A model generated the notes under the pieces. That model was given only the letters and a program-made list of their open reading frames with translations, was not told the origin of the DNA and did not search any database. A stretch of 64,000 bases of DNA from the NCBI RefSeq assembly GCF_002836415.1, contig NZ_PJBP01000184.1, positions 1 to 64,000 of the forward strand, given 5' to 3'. Made by a program: the position numbers and the translations under genes. This document shows, in pieces, positions 1 to 8,184 of this stretch; position 1 is the stretch's first letter; every line of letters begins with the position of its first letter. Source of the stretch: Psychromonas sp. MB-3u-54 (GTDB lineage Bacteria > Pseudomonadota > Gammaproteobacteria > Enterobacterales > Psychromonadaceae).

Positions 1-13
1 AGTTGAGCAAAGA

Positions 14-400
14 ATGAAATCAGAACGATACTTGGTTATGTATAAAGACCGCGGTATGACCTTGCTTGAGGTTCTACTGGCGTTGGTTATTTTAGCAACA
101 GCAGGACTCGCGGTTATGAATGCGGCTTCAGGTGCATTAAATAGCCAGGCTTATCTGCAGGAAAAAACCTTTGCATTATGGATTGCCAGCAATGGATTAG
201 CGGAGCTGAAGCTGCAGAATGAGTGGCCATCGGATACCTGGAAGGAAGATAGTGTCGATTTTGCAGGTAGTACCTGGTATTCACGCTACCAGGGTGTTGC
301 CACCGCCGACGATACTTTTAAAGCCTTGGATATCGAAGTGAGTAATAAAAAAGAGGGTAACGCCCTGGCTTATATTAGGACTTACATTGTCAAACCTTAA
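14..400 (+). CDS. gspI: Type II secretion minor pseudopilin GspI
   Basis: This is a minor pseudopilin of the type II secretion pseudopilus; GspI forms the tip complex with GspJ and GspK in the inner membrane and periplasm. The 128-residue protein has a prepilin peptidase site at Gly14/Met15 (RGMTLLEV), with the conserved Glu at +5 of the mature protein, followed by about 20 hydrophobic residues. An in-frame ATG at 38 is an alternative start giving a shorter leader. A stop codon at 4-6 may be the end of a preceding gspH, but too little is visible to call it. The 3' end overlaps the start of gspJ, so translation is probably coupled. The downstream order J-K-L-M-N is the standard gsp order and supports the assignment. 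Confidence 0.93.
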   Translation: MKSERYLVMYKDRGMTLLEVLLALVILATAGLAVMNAASGALNSQAYLQEKTFALWIASNGLAELKLQNEWPSDTWKEDSVDFAGSTWYSRYQGVATADDTFKALDIEVSNKKEGNALAYIRTYIVKP

Positions 401-1022
401 TCGCACAGATAAAAAGTCAATAAAAGGCTTTACGCTGCTGGAAGTATTGGTTGCTATCATGATTTTTGCGATGATGAGTTTGGCGGCTTATCAAGTATTG
501 CAGGGAGTATTACGCAGTAGTGAAATAAGTAAAACACACAGCGAACGCTTAACAGAGCTGCAACGCGCGATGCTCATTATCGAGCAGGATTTTACCCAGA
601 TAGTGGCTCGAAAGTCTCGTCAGGAAGGGGGAGAGACAGAAGAGTTACGTGCGTTAACCGTTGGCAAAGGGTTGTTTTCTTCGCAGGATCAGGGGATCGA
701 ATTTAACCGTATGGGTTGGGCAAATCCGTTAAATTTATTACCGCGTTCAAATATTTTACGGGTCAGGTACATACAGAGAGATGGGCAACTGCAGCGTTTA
801 TATTTTCTTTATCCGGATACTGTTGCCGGGCAACAGCCTGAAGTGCAAGTATTATTAAAGGATATTGAAAAATTAAGCTTTCGTTTTTGGAATAATGGCT
901 GGAAAGAGAGTTGGTCGCCGTCAGAAACACTGCCGCAAGGTATCGAAATTAATTTTACCAGCAAATATTTTGCGAATATCAGACGGGTTTTTTTAGTTTC
1001 GTCCGGTGAGGTTATTGAATGA
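387..1022 (+). CDS. gspJ: Type II secretion minor pseudopilin GspJ
   Basis: This is a tip-complex pseudopilin of type II secretion, 211 residues. It has a leader ending in Gly14, then FTLLE with Glu at +5 and a long hydrophobic helix, the class III signal of prepilins cut by GspO/PilD. The start is a TTG at 387, lying inside the end of gspI (14-base overlap); no ATG precedes the FTLLEV motif in this frame, so the TTG start is well supported. The stop overlaps the gspK ATG. The C-terminal part has the beta-rich character of GspJ, with no catalytic motif expected. Confidence 0.93.
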   Translation: MSNLNRTDKKSIKGFTLLEVLVAIMIFAMMSLAAYQVLQGVLRSSEISKTHSERLTELQRAMLIIEQDFTQIVARKSRQEGGETEELRALTVGKGLFSSQDQGIEFNRMGWANPLNLLPRSNILRVRYIQRDGQLQRLYFLYPDTVAGQQPEVQVLLKDIEKLSFRFWNNGWKESWSPSETLPQGIEINFTSKYFANIRRVFLVSSGEVIE

Positions 1023-2005
1023 TGACTTCGCGGCATAAAAAAAAGCAACGTGGTGTTGCATTAATTACAGTATTAATGATTTTAGCTATCATGGTTACCG
1101 TTGCCGCAACGATGACCGGTCGCTTGACCATGAGTTTAAAACGCACTGAAGGTTTGATTTTTTCACAAAAAGTATATTGGTATGGACAGGCGTCTGCTGA
1201 GCTGGGGAAAAAGATTTTAGATCAAAATTTTTCAGATAGCAGAGTGGTTAGTTTGGATCAACTGTGGGCAATCCCTGATATGGTTTTTCCTCTGGAAAAT
1301 GGGAACATCGGGGGAAGTATGAGGGATTTACGCAGTTGTTTTAATGTCAATGCCTTGCAGTTGCCGAATCAGGAGGGTATTCCTGCTGTCCCTTTGCGGC
1401 AATTCCAAAACTTACTGGAAGCGCTGGGTGTGAGTGAATATGGTGCGCAGATGATTGCTGAATCCACACGAGACTGGATTGACGAGGATGATAGCAACGA
1501 TGCAGCTCTCGGGGCTGAAGATAGTTTTTATCAGGCCAGAAGGGTACCACATTTAACAGCTGATAATTTAATGACCGATATCAGTGAGCTGCGCAGCATT
1601 CAGGGCGTTGGACCAAAAACATACGAAAAAATAGTGCCTTATCTGTGTGCTGTTCCAAGCCGGGAACAAAAAATAAACGTCAATACGGTCGATATTGAAC
1701 AAGCAGAAATACTCTATGCGTTATTTGAAAATGAGCTCAATATCAGTATTGATACTCTGCAAAATTTGCTTCAGGACAGACCGATAAGCGGCTGGGCAAA
1801 TGTTGATGAATTCTTGGCTATGCCAGCCTTTCAGGGATTGTTAATTTCGGCACCGCTAAAAACGCAATTAAGTGTTACCAGTGATTTTTTTCAATTAAGC
1901 GGCATTACCGAGTTTGCAGATCGACTACTTGCCATTGATCTGACATTTCAGATAAAGGCACAAACAGCCAAGGTCATCCGCTATCAATCAGGCGGTCTTA
2001 AATGA
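1019..2005 (+). CDS. gspK: Type II secretion minor pseudopilin GspK
   Basis: This is the large minor pseudopilin that caps the pseudopilus, 328 residues. The leader is short and basic (KKKQRG), and the mature protein starts near Val13. Position +5 is Thr instead of Glu, which is characteristic of GspK and distinguishes it from the other pseudopilins. A large globular domain inserted after the N-terminal helix is expected in GspK and matches the length. The ATG overlaps the gspJ stop (ATGA arrangement). GspK normally binds GspI and GspJ, which are the two genes just upstream. Confidence 0.93.
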   Translation: MMTSRHKKKQRGVALITVLMILAIMVTVAATMTGRLTMSLKRTEGLIFSQKVYWYGQASAELGKKILDQNFSDSRVVSLDQLWAIPDMVFPLENGNIGGSMRDLRSCFNVNALQLPNQEGIPAVPLRQFQNLLEALGVSEYGAQMIAESTRDWIDEDDSNDAALGAEDSFYQARRVPHLTADNLMTDISELRSIQGVGPKTYEKIVPYLCAVPSREQKINVNTVDIEQAEILYALFENELNISIDTLQNLLQDRPISGWANVDEFLAMPAFQGLLISAPLKTQLSVTSDFFQLSGITEFADRLLAIDLTFQIKAQTAKVIRYQSGGLK

Positions 2006-2050
2006 ATTTAATCAGATCTACAAATCGTAAATTAAAAATGGAGAGATTTG

Positions 2051-3262
2051 GTGAATGAACGTTTAATTATTCGCTTAGCAAGCAGTGCTTCACAAAAAAA
2101 TTATTGGCTGATATGGTCCGATAGTGAAAATGAAATTATTGCATCGGGTGAAGTGGATAATGCCGAGCAATTGAACTTGCTGACGGAAAAAGCACTTCAA
2201 CGACGGGTCATCTGTTTATTGCCGGGTGTTGATATCTGCATCAAAAAAGTAGTTATTAAAGGTGCTTTTAATCGTCAAATGCAGCAGGCTTTACCGTATT
2301 TAATTGAAGAGGAGTTAGCCTCTGATGTGGAAAATCTGCATTTTAATGTGATTGCCAAAGAGACCCATCTTGTCCATGTGGCTATTTGTGATAGACAAAA
2401 AATGCATGACTGGCTTGATTGGTTGGAAAAAGCACAGATTCAGTGTAAACAATTTATTCCTGAAGGGCTAACTTTACCCTTACCTGAAGATGGAAAGTGG
2501 CAGGCGGTGCAACTTGGAGAGCAGTGGTTAATAAGAGAAACTGCGAATCTCGCCTGGAGTTGTGCTCACTCTATGCTCAACACAATTTTAGAGAGCAGGT
2601 TAAATAATTCAGCTGACCAGGCTTCGGTGCCACGGATCGAAAGTTACAGCCCTATTATTGAAAATTCAGTTGCCGAGTGGTCCCGTCATGAGGCGATTTT
2701 ACCCATGGAGTTGTTAGCGCTTGGGACTAAACACAACAGAGTTAATTTGCTGAGCGATGAATTTAAACCCGCACAAGAGGTAAACCCGTATATTAAAAAA
2801 TGGCGAATGCCAGCTGCTGTCGGCGTTCTGCTGTTTGTCGTATCAGTACTCAATATTTATACTCACACTCTGCAAGTTCAGGCTGAAACTGAGTTAATCC
2901 AGCAACAAGTCGAAACTATCTATAGCCAGGCATTTCCTCGGGAACGTCAATTAAGATATGCGCGTATCAATCATAAACTCGATACAATGCTAAAAGAACT
3001 TCAAGGGAGCAGTGCGGAGTTTGATTTTTTAACTATTCTTAATGACCTTTCACCTGCCGTTATGTCTCTTAATAAATTTGAAATTTCCAGCTTGAAGTTT
3101 GACAGTAAAAAACAGGAGCTGCAGCTGGCGCTGACCGCACCGAGTTTTCAGGCCTTTGAAACATTTACAGCTGAACTACCTGAGCATTTAACAGCACAGC
3201 AAGGCGCGTTAAATAACAGTAAATCGGGCGTTAGTGGCGTGCTCACGATAAGGATAAAATAA
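2051..3262 (+). CDS. gspL: Type II secretion inner-membrane platform protein GspL
   Basis: GspL is the inner-membrane platform protein that recruits the GspE ATPase through its cytoplasmic domain and pairs with GspM through its periplasmic domain. The roughly 403-residue protein has an actin-like cytoplasmic part, a single membrane segment at about residues 254-272, and a periplasmic ferredoxin-like domain. The GTG at 2051 is preferred to the TTG at 2048 because GGAGAG at 2040-2045 is better spaced to it. The last codons (GVLTIRIK) and stop are the left part of a unit repeated in tandem downstream of the gene. The stop TAA at 3260-3262 overlaps the ATG of the first mini-ORF in that array, not gspM itself. 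Confidence 0.93.
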   Translation: MNERLIIRLASSASQKNYWLIWSDSENEIIASGEVDNAEQLNLLTEKALQRRVICLLPGVDICIKKVVIKGAFNRQMQQALPYLIEEELASDVENLHFNVIAKETHLVHVAICDRQKMHDWLDWLEKAQIQCKQFIPEGLTLPLPEDGKWQAVQLGEQWLIRETANLAWSCAHSMLNTILESRLNNSADQASVPRIESYSPIIENSVAEWSRHEAILPMELLALGTKHNRVNLLSDEFKPAQEVNPYIKKWRMPAAVGVLLFVVSVLNIYTHTLQVQAETELIQQQVETIYSQAFPRERQLRYARINHKLDTMLKELQGSSAEFDFLTILNDLSPAVMSLNKFEISSLKFDSKKQELQLALTAPSFQAFETFTAELPEHLTAQQGALNNSKSGVSGVLTIRIK

Positions 3263-3535
3263 TGCTCGAACGGTTTAAATTTTGTTGGGAAAGTTTTGGT
3301 GACTTTGGTGACTTTCGTGGCATGCTCACGATAAGGAAAAAATAATGGTCGAGCGGTTTAACTTTTGTTGGGAAAGTTTTGGTGACTTTGGTGACTTTGG
3401 TGACTTTCGTGGCATGCTCACGATAAGGAAAAAATAATGGTCGAGCGGTTTAACTTTTGTTGGGAAAGTTTTGGTGACTTTGGTGACTTTCGTGGCATGC
3501 TCACGATAAGGAAAAAATAATGGTCGAGCGGTTTA
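3239..3535 (+). repeat. Tandem 'stutter' of the gspL end / gspM start, with three chained mini-ORFs
   Basis: The junction sequence is present four times: units at 3239-3321 (83 bp), 3322-3413 (92 bp), 3414-3496 (83 bp) and a partial fourth from 3497 that runs into the real gspM. Each unit carries the gspL tail, a purine-rich AAGGAAAA or AAGGATAA ribosome-binding site, an ATG, and the first codons of gspM. This creates mini-ORFs at 3262-3345 (27 aa), 3345-3437 (30 aa) and 3437-3520 (27 aa). Each begins like GspM (MLERF or MVERF), contains GDF tripeptides and ends like GspL (GMLTIRKK). Every mini-ORF stop overlaps the next start in TAATG, and the last overlaps the gspM ATG at 3520. The 92-bp unit differs by one extra in-frame 9-bp GGTGACTTT. 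Confidence 0.95.
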
Positions 3536-4002
3536 ATAGCTGGTGGGAAAGTATTACTGAAAGAGAGCAGCAACTATCATTAGTTTCTGTATTTATGATA
3601 TTGATAGCCATTATTTACTGGGGCATATGGCAGCCGTTATCGATCGAGCTTGATAATAGTGAAAGTCAATTACAGCGAGCCCAGCAGACCTTATTGTCCA
3701 CCAAGCAACGCGCAACTCTGTTAGTTAGCGCGGGTGTAGAACAAGGACCTGTTGTTAATAAAAATCAAAATATCACCCAGATAGTTACCATCAGTGCGCG
3801 GCAAAATGACATTATTTTCTCGCGTATTATTAACCGTAATGAACAAGTTGAAGTGCAGATAAGTAATGTTGAATTTGACCGTTTCATTAACTGGCTCTCG
3901 GTATTAAACACTCAATACTCAGTGTCGGTTCTCAATGCGGATATATCTCGTGCAGATGCAGAAGGTTATATTAAAGTCTCTCGTCTCTCCCTTGGGTATT
4001 AA
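3520..4002 (+). CDS. gspM: Type II secretion platform protein GspM
   Basis: GspM is the inner-membrane partner of GspL. The protein has 160 residues: a short cytoplasmic N-terminus (MVERFNSWWES), one membrane helix at about residues 17-38, and a small periplasmic domain with the heptad-like start typical of GspM. The ATG at 3520 is the only start that gives the full protein. It overlaps the stop of the third mini-ORF in the upstream array, so its translation probably depends on reinitiation or on ribosomes loading at the repeated Shine-Dalgarno sites. The gene end is itself partly repeated downstream before gspN. Confidence 0.9.
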   Translation: MVERFNSWWESITEREQQLSLVSVFMILIAIIYWGIWQPLSIELDNSESQLQRAQQTLLSTKQRATLLVSAGVEQGPVVNKNQNITQIVTISARQNDIIFSRIINRNEQVEVQISNVEFDRFINWLSVLNTQYSVSVLNADISRADAEGYIKVSRLSLGY

Positions 4003-4130
4003 ATAATGCCTTTAACTCTGCCAAAGAGATTTCGTCTTTATGAAAATTAAGTTTATTAATTCTTCTGGTATCAATAATGCCTTTAACTCTGTCAAAGAGA
4101 TTTCGTCTTTATGAAAATTAAGTTTATTAT
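3995..4130 (+). repeat. Tandem duplication of the gspM end / gspN start
   Basis: Two copies, about 3995-4059 and 4067-4130, span the end of gspM and the start of gspN (start codons 71 bp apart). They are nearly identical over about 57 bases from AATAATGCC to AAGTTTATTA, with one substitution there and a one-base indel just before it. The first copy holds an aborted gspN start at 4040: a 24-codon frame that begins MKIKFI as GspN does and ends at 4114, overlapping the true gspN ATG at 4111 in ATGA. Both copies also hold a 14-codon frame starting MPLTL at 4005 and 4077. Confidence 0.92.
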
Positions 4131-4863
4131 ATTATTTGTCTCTTTGTATCTGCTAGCGTTGCTAATAACCTTACCTGCAACTGCATTATTGCGTTTTATC
4201 CCTCAAAACATGGGACTCGAGATTGCAGGTGTTTCCGGTTCCGCATGGCAAGGTAAAGCCGCCCTATTATCCTATAACAAAAAAATCAACCTGCAGCGCG
4301 TCTCGTGGCATGTAGATTGGTTAGCATTGGCTGCTTTGCAGATTAAACTGAATGTTAAATTTAACAATGGTCAGAATGCCATGTCAGGTAAAGGTTTTGT
4401 TAAATTAGGTGTTTCCGGGCTAGTGGTTGAGAATGTGTTGCTTGATTTAAGTGCTCAGGAATTACTCTCCTATGCAGATTTACCGATCTCTGTTGAAGCA
4501 TCGGGCGATATTACTCTGCTAATAAAAGAGGCCTCACAGGGTGATCCATATTGCGATACATTGGATGGTGTTTTTGTTTGGAAAAATGCACGGATCAGCG
4601 CTGACCTTGGTAAAATAGATATGACCACAGTCAACATTAATTTGAGTTGTGACAAGGGTGATGCGGTTGCTATTTTGCAGCAGAAATCAGAGCAGCTAAG
4701 CAGTAATATTAACATCTTATTGCAGAAAGGTGGCGCGTACCAGCTGGATGGGACAGTTAAAGGCAGTCATAAACTTAATCCTGACATAAATCAGGCTCTC
4801 TCCTTTTTGGGATCAAAAAACTCTTCTGGTGCTACTATAGTGCGCTTTAATGGCCGTTTGTGA
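4111..4863 (+). CDS. gspN: Type II secretion protein GspN
   Basis: GspN is an accessory protein found at the end of many gsp operons; its exact role is poorly defined and it is dispensable in some species. The 250-residue product has an N-terminal membrane helix or signal (residues 4-26) and a beta-rich periplasmic domain with the GSAWQGKA segment that is typical of the family. The ATG at 4111 overlaps the stop of the 24-codon aborted copy upstream. The gene closes the operon; lexA follows after 129 bases with its own promoter and operator. Confidence 0.88.
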   Translation: MKIKFIILFVSLYLLALLITLPATALLRFIPQNMGLEIAGVSGSAWQGKAALLSYNKKINLQRVSWHVDWLALAALQIKLNVKFNNGQNAMSGKGFVKLGVSGLVVENVLLDLSAQELLSYADLPISVEASGDITLLIKEASQGDPYCDTLDGVFVWKNARISADLGKIDMTTVNINLSCDKGDAVAILQQKSEQLSSNINILLQKGGAYQLDGTVKGSHKLNPDINQALSFLGSKNSSGATIVRFNGRL

Positions 4864-4949
4864 AGACGATTAAAGAATGAAAATATTATTTGTCATGGAT
4901 TGACTGAAAAATATTGTTTGTAGCTAGATTAACTTTATGTATGAATATA

Positions 4950-4969
4950 CACTGTTCATATTTACAGTT
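4950..4969 (+). promoter_or_regulatory. SOS box (LexA operator) upstream of lexA
   Basis: CTGTTCATATTTACAG at 4952-4967 matches the CTG-N10-CAG core of the gammaproteobacterial LexA box, with A and T at the flanking positions expected from the extended consensus. It lies 26 bases before the lexA ATG, as expected for autoregulation. Only one box is visible, whereas Escherichia coli lexA has two. Confidence 0.85.
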
Positions 4970-4992
4970 AAATTTAGCGTGGAGATTAAATA

Positions 4993-5622
4993 ATGAAAGA
5001 GCTAACCAAGCGCCAAAATGAAGTATTGGATGTGATTAAAGATCAAATATTAAAGACGGGAATGCCTCCTACACGAGCTGAATTAGCTAAGATCCTTGGT
5101 TTTCGAAGCGCTAATGCGGCAGAAGAGCATCTTAAGGCTTTAGCACGTAAAGGGGCGATTGAAATTTTAGCCGGGACATCTCGTGGAATTCGTCTTCTGG
5201 GTGAACATCAACATAATGAAAAAGCGAGCGAAGATGGATTACCGCTTATTGGTCAAGTTGCTGCAGGTGAACCGATTTTAGCTCAGCAGCATATTGAAAC
5301 CTATTATGATGTTGATCCTGCTTTATTTCACCCTAGTGCCGATTTTTTACTGCGTGTGCAGGGGGAAAGCATGAAAGACATCGGTATTATGGATGGTGAT
5401 CTGTTGGCTGTACATAAAACCCAAGATATCAAAAATGGGCAAGTTGTGGTCGCCCGTGTTGAAGATGATGTAACGGTAAAACGTTTTTACCGGGAAGGTC
5501 GCCAGGTGATATTAAAAGCAGAAAACAACCACTTTGGTCCGATTAAAATAGACCTTGCATATCAATCTTTTGATATCGAAGGGATAGCCGTTGGTGTCAT
5601 TCGAACAGCCGATTGGATGTAA
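4993..5622 (+). CDS. lexA: LexA repressor, SOS regulator
   Basis: LexA represses DNA-damage genes and cleaves itself when RecA filaments form. The 209-residue protein has a winged helix-turn-helix at residues 1-70 and a C-terminal S24 peptidase-like domain. The scissile bond is Ala91-Gly92, the nucleophile Ser126 (GESM) and the general base Lys163. Their spacing (34 and 37 residues) is the same as in E. coli LexA (Gly85, Ser119, Lys156). The start has a GGAG site at 4981-4984. An SOS box overlaps the promoter region, so it is autoregulated. It is followed by a SCO1 gene, not directly by dinF as in E. coli. Confidence 0.98.
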   Translation: MKELTKRQNEVLDVIKDQILKTGMPPTRAELAKILGFRSANAAEEHLKALARKGAIEILAGTSRGIRLLGEHQHNEKASEDGLPLIGQVAAGEPILAQQHIETYYDVDPALFHPSADFLLRVQGESMKDIGIMDGDLLAVHKTQDIKNGQVVVARVEDDVTVKRFYREGRQVILKAENNHFGPIKIDLAYQSFDIEGIAVGVIRTADWM

Positions 5623-5713
5623 TGGCAGGCGTTTTATTCACCATCCGGCTATAGTAGTGCGTAAGCCTTATCCTTCTTAGATAAAATGATTTTTAATATA
5701 ATTGGTTATTAAA

Positions 5714-6352
5714 ATGAAAAAAATATTACTATTTATAGTGCCATTGTTTCTGTTATCTTTTTTGTTATTAGGACGGGCACAGTTTCAAAATGACTTAACT
5801 AAAAATGAATCTTTAATTTTATTTAATGAGGGAAAAAGTTTAACCGACTTTTCCTTCGATGTGACAGGAGGTGAACATTTTACTAATCAAGATTTACAAG
5901 GAAAATGGACACTTTTTTTTATAGGTTACACTTTTTGTCCTGATATCTGTCCGACGACCTTAGCGCATCTTGATAGTGTTTACCCAAAATTAACAGCACA
6001 ACCCTATAACGACATACAAATTGTATTTGTCTCCGTTGATCCAAACCGCGATAAAGCGGAGCAATTGGCTGAATATGTACATTATTTCAATTCTGAATTT
6101 ATTGGTGTAACCAGTACGCATAAAGAGTTATGGCCTTTTGTTCAAAATTTAGGGTTGATCTACAGCATTGTGGATCAAGGAGTGGCTGATCCTTATTATT
6201 TAGTGGATCACAGTGCTTCAATTGTATTAATTAACCCCGAAGGTGAGCACCATGCCTCTTTTCAAGCGACTATAAATACAGAGGGCGTTTTCAATGTTGA
6301 GATGGACTTAATGGTAGAAAATATCCATCAAATGTATAAAAATTGGCATTAA
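5714..6352 (+). CDS. SCO1/SenC family copper chaperone, thioredoxin fold
   Basis: SCO1/SenC proteins are membrane-anchored thioredoxin-fold proteins that deliver copper to, or reduce, the CuA site of cytochrome c oxidase. The product has about 212 residues, an uncleaved N-terminal membrane anchor (residues 3-20), the CPDIC copper/redox motif with Cys75 and Cys79, and the conserved His166 (DHSAS). The ATG at 5714 is preferred to an upstream TTG at 5702 because it gives a normal anchor. No oxidase genes are nearby. It sits between lexA and the MATE gene, so its placement is not informative about its target. Confidence 0.9.
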   Translation: MKKILLFIVPLFLLSFLLLGRAQFQNDLTKNESLILFNEGKSLTDFSFDVTGGEHFTNQDLQGKWTLFFIGYTFCPDICPTTLAHLDSVYPKLTAQPYNDIQIVFVSVDPNRDKAEQLAEYVHYFNSEFIGVTSTHKELWPFVQNLGLIYSIVDQGVADPYYLVDHSASIVLINPEGEHHASFQATINTEGVFNVEMDLMVENIHQMYKNWH

Positions 6353-6484
6353 AAAAATCCACTCAGTAAGTAGTTTGGGTATGTAGTTGATTTTCATAAT
6401 ATAATTTTAATCTGAGTGATGCGGCTTATCTGTGCATGAGTTATGCAAAGCACTCACACTGTTTGCAATTGAGTATTTTTTACC

Positions 6485-7831
6485 ATGATAAAATCCCCCC
6501 TTTTAAATTTAACTACCCACCAGAAAATCTTTGCAATTGCATTTCCGATGATGATTTCAAATATTAGCGTACCATTACTTGGCCTTGTTGATACCGCCGT
6601 GATTGGGCATATGCCTGAGTCATACTATTTAGCCGGGGTCGCCGTAGGCTCGATGATTGTAACGCTTATTTTCTGGATGCTGGGTTTTTTAAGGATGTCG
6701 ACCACAGGATTAGTCGCACAGGCTTATGGAGCCGGTGACCATCAGCAAATTATTCGCTTATTGTTACAAGCTATTTTAGTCGCTTTGTTGTTAGCTATTG
6801 CCATTTTACTCTTGCAAAAACCCTTGATAATAATCGCATTAAAATTTATTGAGGGTAGTGAACAAGTTCTTTTTTATGCCCAGTTATATTTTAATATTCG
6901 CATTTGGAGCGCACCGGCGGCTTTGATTAATATGGCGCTCTTGGGTTGGTTACTGGGTATGCAAAATGCCAAAGTTCCGATGTTTTTACTGATTATTAGC
7001 AATGCTATCAATATTGGTTTAGACGTATTATTTGTGGTTTTTTTGGATTGGGGTGTTGCAGGAGTGGCCTGGGCATCTCTATTCGCTGATTATATTTCTT
7101 TATTATGCGGCCTGTTACTGGTTAAGAATCACCTTAAACCTTTTTATAAACAGGGGGATTTACTTAAATTAAGTAAACAACTTAGCGATTTAAATTCTCT
7201 TAAAAAATTTATTTTATTGAACCGTGATATTTTTATTCGCACTTTATGTATACAAGTAACCTTTGCCTTTATGACTATGCAGGGGGTTAAATTGGGCGAT
7301 GCTATTGTTTCTGCAAATTTAGTCTTAATGCATTTTTTATTGCTTATCTCTTTTTCTATGGATGGCCTTGCCTACGCGGCTGAAGCACTCGTCGGGAAAA
7401 GCATCGGTACACGTTGTTTAATAAAATTAAAAGAAAGTGTTTATGTCACTTTGTTTTGGGCAGTTATTTTTAGTTTATTGCAGCTCCTGTTATTTTACCT
7501 TTACGGGCAGTGGATTATTGCGCAGATAACATCGATTGAAAGTGTGCAAAGAGAAGCGCTAAGTTATTTACCCTGGTTAATCATTATTCCGATAACATCA
7601 GTATTAGGTTTTATTTTTGATGGGATATTTATCGGTATGACACGTGCGAAGGAGATGCGTAATAGCCTTATTTTTTCTCTTTTACTGGTCTATTTTCCCG
7701 TTTACTTCTTATTGTCAGAACAGGGAAATCACGCCCTGTGGATAGCAATGAATGCTTTTATGCTTGCTCGCGGATTGAGCCTTGCATGGATTTATAGGCA
7801 ACTTAGTAAAAAAGGAAAACTAATTAATTAA
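6485..7831 (+). CDS. dinF: MATE family efflux transporter, DinF-like
   Basis: This is a multidrug and toxic compound extrusion (MATE) protein, 448 residues with about 12 membrane helices in two halves, expected to export organic cations in exchange for Na+ or H+. It begins with the DinF-like segment HQKIFAIAFPMMISNIS followed by PLLGLVDTAVIGH. DinF lies next to lexA in E. coli; here a SCO1 gene separates them, but the neighbourhood still supports the DinF name. I found no CTG-N10-CAG operator directly upstream, so SOS control is not evident. An intergenic repeat element starts 23 bases after the stop. Confidence 0.85.
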   Translation: MIKSPLLNLTTHQKIFAIAFPMMISNISVPLLGLVDTAVIGHMPESYYLAGVAVGSMIVTLIFWMLGFLRMSTTGLVAQAYGAGDHQQIIRLLLQAILVALLLAIAILLLQKPLIIIALKFIEGSEQVLFYAQLYFNIRIWSAPAALINMALLGWLLGMQNAKVPMFLLIISNAINIGLDVLFVVFLDWGVAGVAWASLFADYISLLCGLLLVKNHLKPFYKQGDLLKLSKQLSDLNSLKKFILLNRDIFIRTLCIQVTFAFMTMQGVKLGDAIVSANLVLMHFLLLISFSMDGLAYAAEALVGKSIGTRCLIKLKESVYVTLFWAVIFSLLQLLLFYLYGQWIIAQITSIESVQREALSYLPWLIIIPITSVLGFIFDGIFIGMTRAKEMRNSLIFSLLLVYFPVYFLLSEQGNHALWIAMNAFMLARGLSLAWIYRQLSKKGKLIN

Positions 7832-7853
7832 GTGATTTTTTTGGAAAATACTG

Positions 7854-8108
7854 AGGGTCTGTTGATCTTTCGTATGTATTTTGCAGGTGCTTTAGACAAG
7901 GAAGAGCCTGTGCTGTGTAGTTATTCTACATACGTGGGCGGTAATGTATACGATCGTATCCACAAATGCTGCTCTTCGGGTTCATCTAAAAGCGTCCTGC
8001 GCTGCGTTATGCTTCGTTTACATAGAATAACTATGCTTCACTCCTCATGCCTTGCTCAGAACACGTTTAGATTGAACGAAATTTGTACTTCAAAGGTCAA
8101 CAGACCCT
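7854..8108. repeat. Intergenic inverted-repeat element A (AGGGTCTGTTGA ends)
   Basis: The 255-bp element fills most of the 353-bp gap between dinF and the acetyltransferase gene. Its ends are AGGGTCTGTTGATCTTTCG and CTTCAAAGGTCAACAGACCCT, imperfect inverted repeats. The interior (about 7970-8100) is the reverse complement of the left half of element B at 63475-63740. It encodes no transposase; a 92-codon frame across it is a by-product. It resembles a non-autonomous MITE-like sequence. Confidence 0.85.
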
Positions 8109-8184
8109 AATATTTTTTAGCATAATTAGCTTATGCCTATTGGGGTTCTATTCAATCACAGTGAGCAGCGCAAGAACGTGCAAT

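Noticed and set aside
3239-3535. Direct repeats of about 83 bp suggesting a CRISPR-like array
   Set aside because: The units are contiguous without spacers, they are copies of a coding junction, and no cas gene is present.
6400-6484. Possible SOS box before dinF
   Set aside because: CTG triplets occur, but none is followed by CAG after ten bases.
7832-8110. 92-codon frame after dinF
   Set aside because: It lies entirely within intergenic element A, with composition unlike a protein gene, and the same element elsewhere does not keep the frame.
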